Positions 25,885 to 36,479 of a stretch of DNA of 64,000 nucleotides are shown here, piece by piece; position 1 is the first letter of the stretch; each line of letters starts with the position of its first letter. The stretch spans positions 1,118,001 to 1,182,000 of the forward strand of contig CM074135.1 in NCBI GenBank assembly GCA_037178625.1, read 5' to 3'. Source of the DNA: Skeletonema tropicum. Its lineage: Eukaryota; Bacillariophyta; Thalassiosirophyceae; Thalassiosirales; Thalassiosiraceae. Below the pieces are notes generated by a model. The model had not been told where the DNA came from, did no database searches, and saw only the letters and a list, made by a program, of their open reading frames with translations. A program made the position numbers and the translations under genes.

Positions 25885-27890
25885 CGAGTTAAAAACTAGT
25901 TCTCGGCAAAATGATGAGTTCTCGGAATAATGCTGTCTGAAATCAATTCTGGCCCGATTTGAGTGCTTCAAAGCGGCAATATTGTAGTACACGATCTTGC
26001 GATCAAGTAGATATACTTATATAACTGGTAGACCCCTTATTGAATGATCTGTGTGTGCTCAATGGCAGAAAGTCGACGATTCACTCGGATCGATTTACGG
26101 ATTTTATTTACGGATTTTGATTCGACGTAAAAATATCTATTTTTAAATTTTTTGCTCTCCAGATGGCCCACTTCTCTGCCAAGATGCTCACTATTCACCA
26201 TGCCTTCTCCTCGGAAGATGAAACGAGAGAGACGGAATGGACAGGACACGAAGCGAAACAAGGTAGCAAGCGCTCCTACTCGCCCTCGGAGTTGAAAGAC
26301 GACGAAGACGAACAAGAAAGGGCCACATACACATCTCTGGACGAATGAGCAAGGAGATACGTACAGAATGGTCTCATCGATCAAGAGGCTCTCGATGCGC
26401 AGAATAGCAGACAGAGGTCAAGAGTACCTCTCTCATGGTCTGCACAAGCGCAAAGAGGACAAGGTTACTGCAGGCACGGAAGGACTGCAGCTGCAGGACT
26501 CTAGACAGACTGCCTTATCTCGAGAGAACAAATTTAGGTCCATCGTCACTTATGATTGCATTCCGTCAACACAGTCGACTGCACACTGAAACACTGCAAT
26601 CTCCATTTCAACCCTTGCAAATGCGAATGATGGAACGTGTCAGCATCCTATTCGGCAACCAACAAGTTTTCAGCTCGGAAACACTTTTCAGCGAGCGATC
26701 CGGCCCTCCTTCAGACTCTGATATCTTCGTCGAGATTGACACGATGGAAAGCCAATTTCTTTAAGCTATCACACACAAGTGACGGAGATAACGAGAAGAA
26801 GGTGATGAAGTTGGATCGAAGCAGACGGAGATGAGTGATGAAGAGGAGGATGAAGATAGCGACACGTATGCACTTGAAAGAGGATGGCTACTGTGACGAT
26901 ATTGTTCAGTTAATCCAATATAACATTCCTATTTCGATGTGCATTGTAACCTATGCGATATGTTAGAGTTAGATACGAAGAGTAACACAATGGATGACAA
27001 GACATTCTTCTCCTGTCGCGACTTCTTCCCTAACCCAATGGGGTTCATGCTGTTTCACTCCATCCTTTCTATTCTTGCATGGCAATCAATTGTCAATCAA
27101 CCCTTTAGCGTATTCATTGTATCATTAGTAGATCTGAACTCCTCCCTACGCGATGATGGATGCGCAACAATAAGTATCGCAATGTCAAAGTGAATTGTCA
27201 TGCCTGTGTAGGTGTAGACCCACTATTCATTCCCTTGACCTTGATACGCTTAAAAACATCCCACACCACCCCATCTTCCTCTCCATCAATTCATATTCAT
27301 ATGGAAGTGCTAAAGCCAGTGGGAGAAGATCGACAAAGAAACGTAACAGCTCACACGATGGTGATGTGTGTCTTTCAAAGTTCCGACGTCGATGCCCCTG
27401 ATTGCAAAAAAGTGATGCTGATGCTGTGCGTCGTTGAGTGGTGGAACTCGACCGAAAATGCATGTCCGTGATGCTGTTTGCGTTGTACATGATGGTGCGG
27501 TCGGCTGTTTATTCATTCGAATGTCATGGGAAGATAATATGGACGATGAAGTCGTCGTCGGGAGGATGATTTTGGAAATCTCAAATTCCGTAAATCGAAA
27601 ATCGCTAGCTAGCGCCTAACAAAAAGAGACTTTTTGCCGAGAACTCATTCACGATTTTTCAAACACAAAAATAGCACTGAACCCTCTTCTTTGGGCTCTA
27701 AAACGAATTGGAAGGACTGCATCGTCGGGGATGTTGAGATAATGAAATGATAGAGGAAGACCATCGCTTTGAGGTGATGGCCGGGGTTTCAGCGAATTCA
27801 AGCGATAAGTGTGACATCGAATGCGTCGAAAAGACGTCAAAATCCGTAAATCGACACCTCACTTTTTGCCGAGAACTAGTTTTTAACTCG
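25885..27890. mobile_element. Degraded TIR element (about 2 kb)
   Basis: Terminal inverted repeats of about 27 bp begin CGAGTTAAAAACTAGTTCTC and are flanked by TA on both sides (25883-25884, 27891-27892), suggesting a TA-target transposon. The GTTCTCGGCAAAA box recurs (25917 degenerate, 27625 and 27860 on the other strand). ATTTACGGATTTT boxes lie near 26095 and 26109 and inverted near 27585 and 27840, indicating a second nested TIR pair. The interior has only short broken frames (26163, 26368, 26939, 27160), none with a domain I recognise. Confidence 0.5.
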
Positions 27891-27967
27891 TACTGTTGTT
27901 ACAAAGGTTTTGTTACAAACGGATTGCGGAACTCTCCAACACAAAACAACTTTAGCCTAAAACAACG

Positions 27968-29633
27968 ATGGTGGCAGCCGACACCAAAGCTCCTCCTAAA
28001 GGAGCGGTGCTCTACATTGACCACGCTCGCCACTTGTCTCCTCTTACATTGACATATCACGCAACTGCCTCTCGCCAACTCACCAGCGGAAGATATGATA
28101 TCATTCCGCCATCTACATCAGTGGAGGTCGAAACGGCCTACTGTCCAAGATGTTTGACTTTTTGTGATGCTGCATCTGCCTCTACATCACTGGGGGTTTG
28201 CCAAAAGGATACTGGTGGTTGCAAGGATTGTCCGCTTTGTTTTAGCCCAGTGTCAGTTTCGATTGATAAAGAATCTTCTGATGAAACACACCTTGTATGT
28301 CACTACGTTTGTGGTCATTGTTCGTGGTCTTCAAAAGATTGCGGAGTAACAGTTAGTGCTGATAAATTACTCGAGTACTCCAATAATGAAAGCATGGATG
28401 AGAATGAGGCAGAAAAACATAGAATGGCTGCCATTCCAGAAATAACGAAGGAATTGGAGAATTGCTTCCAACAAAAAGTGAGTGAAAGAAATCAAAAGGG
28501 AGATGCACTATTTCAGTCCATTGGAGAGATGTGGGCAAAAAGAGAGCAAGATGAAGAGAGGAGGAAACGTATGATGATTGGATCTAACATACTAAATGAT
28601 GACAAGAAGAAGAAGAAGGAAACGAACTCATGGTCTTTGTTGGCACTTGAAGATTCATTGGTGGAAAAGAAGAGAGATCTGGAGTCGATGTACCATGGTG
28701 CCAAGAAGGGTGTTGACGCCACAGAATCATCCCCTTTTGGTGAAGATGAGATACAAACGAAGAATCAGCTGCTACCGACTTCAGAACAATTGGCAGCACA
28801 AATGTCCTCTCACGATAACTGTACCTAGATATCAGAAAGATTTGTTGCCTCTCCCGGTACACTACAGGACCAGAGTGAGCAGACGTTGTCGCTCTGAACA
28901 ATCTGCTGGTAGGACAGGAATATTGGTCAAGCCAAAACTCAACCCACTAGAGGGTGATACTAGTTTGCGCGCTGGCCACGGGCAATGGTTTAAGAAAGAC
29001 TCGAGCGCAATCCATGTAGTCCCACGAGTGCAGCTCTGTAGGTATGGAACTGATCCGAAGAGTGGAAAAGTTGCGGTTCTGTTGAAAGTGAAGAATCCTA
29101 CATTGAACATGATTCGACTTCGTTTTTCTGGGCCTAATTCTTCTGAGGAAGCTCTCAATTCGAAGGAACTTGAAAATATACTGGTCGATCCTTTTATGGA
29201 AACCACAATTGCGAAGGCTGTTTTGTGCTCCTCAGACTCACTATCATCCATTGACCCAAGTAAGTGGATAGAATTAGATAGTGCCAAAGACCTATTACTA
29301 GACATCGGAAAACGGCAAGAGGATGACCCAGAAGTTGTCAGCTCTTGGGACTTTGCGCCGATATTTGATACTTTAGACGGCGATAGTTTGCCAAAGCTGA
29401 CAATAGTAGCATCTCGGGGAGACACGGCTTGGGTGGAATTGGTTATACCCAGTACAGTCGTAGCTGAATCAGATGGCGAGAAGCCTCCAAGCAATTACTT
29501 TGCAGTACCTCTATCCATGCAAATTGAAGTTGGGAATGGATCTTGGGAAGCATCTCTCATCAAACGCCGTGACTTGCCAGAAGAAGAACAGGATTTGGTT
29601 CACTTAGATTTCGCAGTTTTGTTACACATGTAA
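27968..29633 (+). CDS. Dynactin subunit 4 (p62), frame break near 28805
   Basis: The N-terminal frame 27968-28828 has paired zinc-binding cysteines (YCPRCLTFCD, CKDCPLCFSP, HYVCGHCSWSSKDCG) as in the dynactin p62 family. It then has a charged coiled-coil stretch and NQLLPTSEQLAAQM. A second frame resumes at about 28810 with VPRYQKDLLPLPVHYRTR, RRCRSEQSAGRTGILVKPKL and a beta-rich C-terminus ending LHLDFAVLLHM-like (DLVHLDFAVLLHM). Together these make about 555 aa. The two frames differ by one nucleotide. Either there is a single-base indel, or an unusually short 25-nt intron (28804-28828, GT...AG) is removed. Dynactin p62 sits at the pointed end of the dynactin complex that adapts dynein to cargo. 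Confidence 0.8.
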
Positions 29634-29783
29634 TAGATTGATTACTTTTATTCAATCGCTTGCTTTTATGAACTACAATAGCGCCTAACACGAACACACA
29701 TTACTTGATCTTGATCAAGTTTGCAAACACGTTGGCAATCTTTTCAAGTAGAGTAGGGTCCTTCACAACAATGGCAGCGGGGC

Positions 29784-30806
29784 TTATGGGACTCCCAGGA
29801 ACCTCTCAAAGAATGCCTTGATGATGGGAATGGGTCCACCAGCCTCAGCAACGACGACGGGTGTAGCTGCTGGTGATAATATTAATGCTACCTTGGCTAT
29901 AAGAGCAACAGCGATGCGTGCTGCTCCAACACCGATAATGATAGGAATCACAGGTTTGACGACCGATAATAGCTTTTTCCTTGTCAATCTCTTTGAGATG
30001 GTGTCATCTGATGAAGAAGAGCTGTCAGAGACTATTGCTTCCTCCTCGATATAACCTTCGTCGTCGGATGACAAGGGGCTATCAGGTACTATTGCTTCCT
30101 CCTTGACATTATCTTCGTTATTGGATGACGAGGATTTATCAGATACTATTGCTTCCTTCTCAATATAATCTTCATTGACTGAAACCACCACCTCATCGCA
30201 ATCATCTTCCTCTGGATTAGAATCAATCTCTTTCACTTCTTCTCCTGCAGCTACAGGTGCAGTCTCAGTGTTATCAATTTCTGAATGTACATCCTGATGT
30301 GTACTACCATCATCTTCATCATCTTCTGGAAGTGCCACTGCTTCAGCAATCTCAACAGAACCAACATCAGCTGGCTCCACTCGATCGTTATCGGCCGGTG
30401 GAACAACTTTAGAGACAGAAATAGGGTCTCTATCCACGGTAGACGAGTTGTGCATCACTTTTACGAGAATTCCAAGACACAGTGTATTTAGGACCATGAT
30501 GCTACCGACGGCCAACGCAACACCGCGCCCTCCAAAACCGCTTTTGTTGCTGCTTCCATCAGCTTTTGTTGGATTCTTCTCCTTTTTAATCTTGACACTA
30601 GAAGGAGTAGAAGGGATCATATCGCCAGTGATGCTCATAGGTGAAGCTGGGATGTCCTGAGGACATGCACCGTCAGCAAATTTCACTGGAGTACCACTAC
30701 TTGATGATGGTAAAGTCCAAGTAGTCTTGTTTGACACGGGGTCAAAGTAATACTCCCTCTTTGTTTTAGGATCCTGGAATGCGTACCACGTTTCTGTCGT
30801 CGTCAT
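29784..30806 (-). CDS. WW-domain membrane protein
   Basis: 340 aa. Residues 7-34 are a WW domain (WYAFQDPKTKREYYFDPVSN, then TTWTLP) with both signature Trp residues and the Tyr-Tyr pair. A hydrophobic segment at ~96-117 (VALAVGSIMVLNTLCLGILV) is followed by a long acidic region with two near-identical repeats around EEEAIVSDSSSSSDD and EEAIVPDSPLSSDDE. A C-terminal hydrophobic block (VVKPVIPIIIGVGAARIAVA ...) may be a second membrane hairpin. WW domains bind proline-rich ligands. The topology and partner are unknown. It is tail-to-tail with dynactin p62. Confidence 0.65.
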   Translation of the reverse strand: MTTTETWYAFQDPKTKREYYFDPVSNKTTWTLPSSSSGTPVKFADGACPQDIPASPMSITGDMIPSTPSSVKIKKEKNPTKADGSSNKSGFGGRGVALAVGSIMVLNTLCLGILVKVMHNSSTVDRDPISVSKVVPPADNDRVEPADVGSVEIAEAVALPEDDEDDGSTHQDVHSEIDNTETAPVAAGEEVKEIDSNPEEDDCDEVVVSVNEDYIEKEAIVSDKSSSSNNEDNVKEEAIVPDSPLSSDDEGYIEEEAIVSDSSSSSDDTISKRLTRKKLLSVVKPVIPIIIGVGAARIAVALIAKVALILSPAATPVVVAEAGGPIPIIKAFFERFLGVP

Positions 30807-31990
30807 AGGGTCGTGCGAAGGAGATAGGATGGGTTCATCTCACCATCGTGCACGAGGCGGCCAAAGCTGATGAAAAATGAAACTGAGAAAGCAAGCAAGG
30901 CGGTTGAAGCGCGCGAAGTGGTGTGAATTTGTGGACCTTGATGAGATTGCATGTTGACACAGCGTGATCATTGATTTGATTTCTTGTCTCGGTGACGCGA
31001 TACCTATGTTCCATTTGGCGCATTCCCATCTCAATGGTGCGTGCTGAATCAAACCCCGCGCGCTTTGGCGTGGTGAGCGGAGGGCGGTGCGTGGGCGTGG
31101 GGCAGCGTGGGGCGTGGGGCGTGGGGTGGCGTGGGGCCGCGCCGGCGTGGGGTGCTGGGAATGAAGCGCTATGTACCCAGGGCAAACGAGGGCAAACAGA
31201 GTCAAAATATCAGAACTTCGCTTGTAGTAGCCTGATTTTAATGATTCCAAGAGCCGTATTATTCTCGGTAGGGTAGTAGTGAATAGTCTGCCTAATATTA
31301 TGCCGTAATTCCATTGTCAACTGCCGCTAGAAAGGGTATTGCTGTCTCACGGTGTGTCGGCTTCTACGTGAAAATTGCTAGTAATAAACCATGGGCTATG
31401 TATGGTTGGTACGTAGGAAACTTGTAAAAGCACCTTTCAGTACATATGCGTGAAGATACTTGAAAACTACATTAAATTTGTAGTTCAATGGTGTTTTGAC
31501 CTCGGATTATAGCCAATTGCATCAAGGAACACTATCACACCAAAGTTTGCTACTTTTATTTCCCTAGTAAATATGCAAATATGGACGATTTTGGTGAGGT
31601 AGGAAACTGATTAGGCTGAGGTCAATATTGTGAGTATAAACTATAAATTGATTACTTCCCGACAAAAGAAGACATGCTGAATCGATTGCAACATCGAGCG
31701 GTCGCTCAACTTGATCACATAACATGCTAAACGCGCTGCCAATATAGTGATCGGGACGGACGCCATGTTTATTAGCACTTTTGTTAGTAATTTTTTTTTT
31801 GCCTCCCGCCACTCTCGGGTACATAGCGTTAATCTGAAGCAAGATCAAGAGTATCCTGCTTTTATCTTCCTCTTGCCATGTGAATAAATAAATACAAAAT
31901 TAATCAAGCTTGCATGCAAGAACACCCATCACTTCTACCTTACCATCGATCTCATAAAATTTTTACTGACTACAACCAATTCAAAACAAC
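30807..31990. other. Intergenic with a G-rich low-complexity tract
   Basis: No credible gene. Positions ~31055-31155 hold a G-rich, strongly strand-asymmetric tract of GTGGGGC/GTGGGGT units. The rest is AT-rich spacer with a T run at 31791-31800. Confidence 0.6.
31070..31158 (+). repeat. GTGGGG-type G-rich tract
   Basis: At least eight runs of three or four G, separated by 1-6 nt, occur on the plus strand, for example GGGGCAGCGTGGGGCGTGGG. Sequence of this form can fold into G-quadruplexes. It sits about 300 bp upstream of the WW-domain gene. Confidence 0.6.
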
Positions 31991-32509
31991 ATGTCAAAAG
32001 TACACATCTATTCCAACAAACAATTGCCCAGCATAAGTAAAATTGAACAGAAAATGCGAAACTACATTAACGCTTGGAACACGAACGACTTAAAAACAGA
32101 TATCCTCTTTGACGACCTATACCAACGAGACTTCCACGGGATCCATGAAGGGAAGAAAATCAATCTGAGAGAGTTGAAGCAGTTACACACAGATTATCTT
32201 TCCCGATTCGACCAGTGTAGACTCATTTACTTCCGAAAAGTAGGAGCATACGCCTACAATATGAAACTTACATTTGTCACGAAGGAGGGAGGCAAACACA
32301 GCATCCGAAAGTTGCTCACTGTAGAGGACGATAAGATTGGGGGCTCTATTGATTGCAATGGTACAATAGCTTCGACATTGATGGCTGAAAGTGAGAAAGC
32401 AGTTAAAGCGCGAAGGCGAGAACGTGTGGATTTGTTGTTTAGAAGGTGTCACTCAGGGCATTGTCACTGTAGTTGTCACTGGAGCGGATGGAGGAGGTAT
32501 CACTGGTAA
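31991..32509 (+). CDS. NTF2-like/SnoaL-fold small protein (tentative)
   Basis: 172 aa, start in good context (ACAACATGTC). Residues ~15-135 have the length and pattern of an NTF2-like cone fold: IEQKMRNYINAWNTNDLKTD, LFDDLYQRDFHGIHEGKKIN, RLIYFRKVGAYAYNMKLTFV and HSIRKLLTVEDDKI. The C-terminal 30 residues are Arg-rich and then His/Cys/Trp-rich (CHSGHCHCSCHWSGW), unusual enough that the true end might be an upstream splice site. No catalytic residues identified. It could be a small enzyme or a scaffold. Confidence 0.5.
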   Translation: MSKVHIYSNKQLPSISKIEQKMRNYINAWNTNDLKTDILFDDLYQRDFHGIHEGKKINLRELKQLHTDYLSRFDQCRLIYFRKVGAYAYNMKLTFVTKEGGKHSIRKLLTVEDDKIGGSIDCNGTIASTLMAESEKAVKARRRERVDLLFRRCHSGHCHCSCHWSGWRRYHW

Positions 32510-32657
32510 GATAGACTCTCATTCCTTGATATGAAAAGCTAGAAATAGACTAGAAACTCTGAGCAACAACAAGCAAAGCAATGACTAAGCAATGATAATG
32601 CTATGGAAAGCAGACACAGTATTACTCGATTATAATACAAACATTAAAAACAAACCT

Positions 32658-33995
32658 TTACGTTGACACACCCTGCTCCTCTACACGTAACTCCAAATCA
32701 TTGTAATCACTGGGAGATGATTGCGATGTCACAGTTTCGCCGCTTCCATATGGCAAACTTCTCTCACCTGCGGGTGCCCCTCCACCGTTAGCATCTCCGT
32801 CAGTTCCAGTGCTTTGCATCAAGTCCCTTGTCCTTTGTTCTGCTTCCTGTTCGGCCTCTCTGATTAGCGTCTGAAACTGGTATGCACGGATAACGCACAG
32901 AGCCCAAACTGTCATAGGTAGTAATATACCCACGAATGCATCAGTGTGCAATTGGTCTTCGTCAATTGTCTTATTGTTCTGTTGTGCGAACCTTTCTTCT
33001 TGTTGGACATTTATGTAGTAATAGTAACAATTTGATGAAATAGCAGCAACGATGATACAAGCAAAGTATTGCTTTGCCAATTGCAACGTATTCTCGGTTG
33101 TTGCTCTGATACCTAACAACGAAACATAAAAACCAAAAGCTGATATCACTGTGTCTGCATAATCACTATTCTGCCAAGTCCGTATCTGCATAGTCTGACT
33201 GGGTGGAGGGGGTGGATCTGTTGGATTGCCAGGAGGTATCTCTCCACTTCCTCCGTAGGGATTATCTTCCGCCTGCACTCCCACGAACAGTGTCATTAAT
33301 GTCAATAATTCCATTGAGCTGATAATCATCAACAAGAACGAAAATATTTTGACCCGGTGTTGCGCCTCGAAGATCTCCGTAGAGGACAATATTAAAATTT
33401 GAGATCGACGAGATGCTTCCTCCGAATCCAGTACAATCTGTGGTACGTGTGCTCCCCCTTCGTTACCCTCGCCATCTCCGTTTCCATCATTATTTGAAGC
33501 GGATTGATAGTTGCCATCACCCTCATTATCAGTGTTAATCACAACATTTGGCTTGGGAAACAAGTGAATAATCTTTTCGCTTGCATCAATCCCACACTCG
33601 TTTAATGTGGCGTCATCCTGCAGCAATTTTCCCATGTGGATTAGTCTCTGTGAATTGGGCGGAACCTTCGTTACCGCCGCACTAACTGATTTGAATTCAG
33701 CCACCGTCCAAGCAGGGTCACACTTGATGGTGAATTTCTTGGTTGCCCCATCCAATAACTTCACATTGATCTCATTTTGTATCGGCGGAAGTTGAGGTTC
33801 AGATGTCAAACTAGATTGATTAAGATGATCACCACCCTTGGTTTCCACATCTTCGCCGGGAGACAATGGCTCATCTAATGAATTCGCGTTTTCTTCGTCG
33901 GGGACATCCTCACCCTGAGCAGCTACACGATTGTATGTTCGCCGAAGAGATCGTAACGGCATGGTCAATAATGATACTCGATGGTGTCTCTGCAC
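32658..33995 (-). CDS. Ubiquitin-like-domain membrane protein
   Basis: 445 aa, or 434 aa from the second Met at 33962. Residues ~75-150 form a ubiquitin-like fold: INVKLLDGATKKFTIKCDPA, then TVAEFKSVSAAV, NSQRLIHMGKLLQDDATLNE and KIIHLFPKP. There is no C-terminal Gly-Gly, so it is an integral UBL rather than a processed modifier. About four hydrophobic segments follow (IFSFLLMIISSMELLTLMTL; VISAFGFYVSLLG; YFACIIVAAISSNCYYYY; VGILLPMTVWALCVIRAYQF). The layout recalls HERP/TMUB-type ER proteins involved in ER-associated degradation, but orthology is not established. Confidence 0.75.
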   Translation of the reverse strand: MQRHHRVSLLTMPLRSLRRTYNRVAAQGEDVPDEENANSLDEPLSPGEDVETKGGDHLNQSSLTSEPQLPPIQNEINVKLLDGATKKFTIKCDPAWTVAEFKSVSAAVTKVPPNSQRLIHMGKLLQDDATLNECGIDASEKIIHLFPKPNVVINTDNEGDGNYQSASNNDGNGDGEGNEGGAHVPQIVLDSEEASRRSQILILSSTEIFEAQHRVKIFSFLLMIISSMELLTLMTLFVGVQAEDNPYGGSGEIPPGNPTDPPPPPSQTMQIRTWQNSDYADTVISAFGFYVSLLGIRATTENTLQLAKQYFACIIVAAISSNCYYYYINVQQEERFAQQNNKTIDEDQLHTDAFVGILLPMTVWALCVIRAYQFQTLIREAEQEAEQRTRDLMQSTGTDGDANGGGAPAGERSLPYGSGETVTSQSSPSDYNDLELRVEEQGVST

Positions 33996-34215
33996 GACAG
34001 TAGAACCTACGTGTTTCTTTTGGTGCTCACTGTACGGCTGATGGTAAGTTCATGAACGTTATTATGATATGGTGGCATTTCACTGCATTTTAGATTAGCA
34101 CATTTTTTCTTAGATCCTGCCCAGTGGCGGGAATGATTATGGCAGGGAAACGGTTGTGGTTCGGCCGGAGCCAAAAAACTGTCGTCAAACAATACAACTC
34201 TTGGCACTGGCGCTG

Positions 34216-34508
34216 CCTACAAACCCACACTGGACCTGAACCTCTCACATCAGCTACGAGGTTGTAGCATCGCTTCTACGGACGCTAGTCGTCTGAGCGG
34301 TACAAATGAGCTTTTCTAGTATCACCGCCGACTACAATGGGCCACTAGAAGCGGCTCATGCCCATACTGACGGCGATAGATACGATGTGGTAGAATGAGG
34401 TGCTGCTGGCCAGCCCACACTGAACCTGGACCTCTCACATCAGCTACGAGGTTGTAGCATCGCTTCTACGGACGCTAGTCGTCTGAGCGGTACAAATGAG
34501 CTTGTCTA
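34216..34508 (+). repeat. Direct repeat pair (about 100 bp each)
   Basis: Copies at ~34216-34318 and ~34405-34508 share CCTCTCACATCAGCTACGAG, TTGTAGCATCGCTTCTACGG and CTGAGCGGTACAAATGAGCT almost without change. Between them lies a hairpin: TATCACCGCC and ATGGGC pair with GCCCAT and GGCGATA (about 34319-34380). No tRNA cloverleaf could be drawn. Confidence 0.6.
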
Positions 34509-35652
34509 GTAGAGAGAGAAAGGCAGCGGCGATATGAAGTAGGATGCCGTGCTACTTATGTAGGGGGGATGCCTGCTGCTCGGCTCTCGGCTGCTCAGTT
34601 GCTTGTCTTGTTCCTGATTCCACCACAAAGTCCTTACGAAACATCTTTGTAGCGAATGGACTGTGATGACCGTACATCTGCAGGAAGCTTTGAAGAGTGA
34701 GCTCAGAGATTTGAATCCTTCTTGAGACACAGTGGAAGTCGGAGCATTGGAACTGAGCGTGACATGCACACTTGTTGGGTGAATCTCAAGAGGGCCGAGC
34801 ATAAGAACAAGCTAGCATTGGAATTGGACTTTGAAACCGAATTAACTGGAACTGTGCAGTAAGTAAACTTTTACATCTGACAACAAAAGAGACACATTGT
34901 CTATCTCTCATTCCAACCCAAGACTAAAAGATGGAAACGCCAATTCCCGATCATCTCGCCTCTCTATCTCTAGAGAGAGAGAGGCAGCAAATATAATGTG
35001 CCATAAGATACGCGATGGCGATGCATTATGGGCGCTACTTGGAGGACAGGCCCTGTTCGACTGCTCAATCAAACTAAACTTGCCATCTTGTTCCTGCCCT
35101 GCTAGTATGGCCTTGAGTCAACAGTCTCTGCTTGGTCCGAGTTGCGGTGGGGTGGAATTTGGACGGTAGCTGTGTAGCTTGCGATACGCCTTGCGAAGAG
35201 ATTGTCGAAGAGCATACAGACGTTGAACTCCTCTCGATTACAGTCAACCGATTTCGTAGCTATCGCCATTAAGATGCATCGAATGAGACACCATGGTGAA
35301 GGGAAGATGGCAATGTTGAAAGAGGGAGAAAACGTTGTTGGGTTTAGATAAAGTAGGTCAACAATATTTATGAAATAACGTTCATTTGCCACCGAAAAAT
35401 AAGAGTAGAGTCGGATCTTTGATCCGTTTGTGGGGATACGTGTCAAGAGAACGAATGGTGGTAAAACGACGGATTTATTGGTCTGGCAAACCCTGAAGGA
35501 ACTGTGCCAATCTTTCCCTGAGGAGGACGAACACTCTGTTTAAGCCTCTCGACACCTTCTAGCCCCGCCAAGACCCACCTTGGAAACCAACCATTACTAT
35601 CTCTCTATCTCGGAACCCCAAACTGAGTGCACCCGAAGGCCATTAACTTCTT

Positions 35653-35758
35653 GGGCCAATTTATCAATCGCCGGCTTTCCTCGGCGATGGGCCAATTTAT
35701 ATAGCACCGGCTTCCACGGTGCTGGGCCAATTTATATAGCACCGGCTTCCACGGTGCT
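35653..35758 (+). repeat. Three tandem 35-36-bp hairpin units
   Basis: Units at 35653-35688, 35689-35723 and 35724-35758 each start GGGCCAATTTAT and end in a hairpin. Unit 1 has ATCGCCG/CGGCGAT, and units 2 and 3 have AGCACCG/CGGTGCT around a GCTTCC-type loop. Stem bases changed on both sides together. Confidence 0.75.
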
Positions 35759-36479
35759 GAAGTTGTTGCTCGATCTCATCGACAATCCACAATACTGTTC
35801 TTTGTTCTTTTCGCCCGATCATGAATCATGCAACTCACCTGTAATCATCGGTCATCGGCTGCAGTCGTTAGCGGCGGCAATACTGGCGGGTGAACGTCAT
35901 TGGAAGGCAGCGGTAGTATAGCAAGGGCCGGCGAGCGGAGAGTTGGCCGACATGGTGGATTGCTAGCAAATGATGTTGACAGTTTGCCAGATGGAAATTT
36001 ATGAGCTCATGAAAACAGTCGCAAGTGATCTCAACAGCTTTTTCTCTCTTCCATCACGAGAAAGCCATCCATGATTGAATGAATGGCTGTGAGAGATCGA
36101 GATACTGCCGGTCCGCGCCATGATTGATAAGTGTTCATCGCGCTCGTTGATGAGCGGAAAAGTGTTTTGGAGAAGATCCATCGCGCCATTGATAGTATTG
36201 ATTCCGACGCATGAAGAGGAGTGAAATCCTGCTTTCAAAATTTTTACTTAGGGGCTATTGGATAGAGATGTGACACAAGATCGAGGAGATCGAGGGGCTT
36301 GCCCCCTTTTCCTCAGCTCCATCACCATCGCATCCTCTTTTCTCCAGCCAAAAGCTGATGACATGCATGCCAAAGCCACTCATTTCAATCCAAGAACAAT
36401 TACCCTCATAAACTACATACTTGTTGTGTACTACTTATCAGATACTTGCCTTTACACTGCAGAGTTCCTATCAGCCATC

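Larger units (their letters stand above)
33996..36479. other. Long intergenic stretch with repeats
   Basis: 2.5 kb without a credible gene; the open frames are short and lack domains. It holds a ~100-bp direct repeat pair (34.2 and 34.4 kb) and a triplet of small covarying hairpins (35.65-35.76 kb), described separately. The last ~250 bp form the TTC27 promoter and leader. Confidence 0.6.

Noticed and set aside
30835..31250. Minus-strand His/Pro/Arg-rich ORFs over the G-rich tract
   Set aside because: They are translations of low-complexity DNA with no conserved character.
34216..34320. Possible tRNA gene in the 100-bp direct repeat
   Set aside because: GGTTCAGGTCC on the minus strand resembles a B box, but the flanking bases do not form a T stem and no acceptor stem is present.
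36258..36479. N-terminal extension of the TTC27 frame
   Set aside because: 74 in-frame codons upstream of ATGATGACAATG lack similarity to the family and cross promoter-like sequence.
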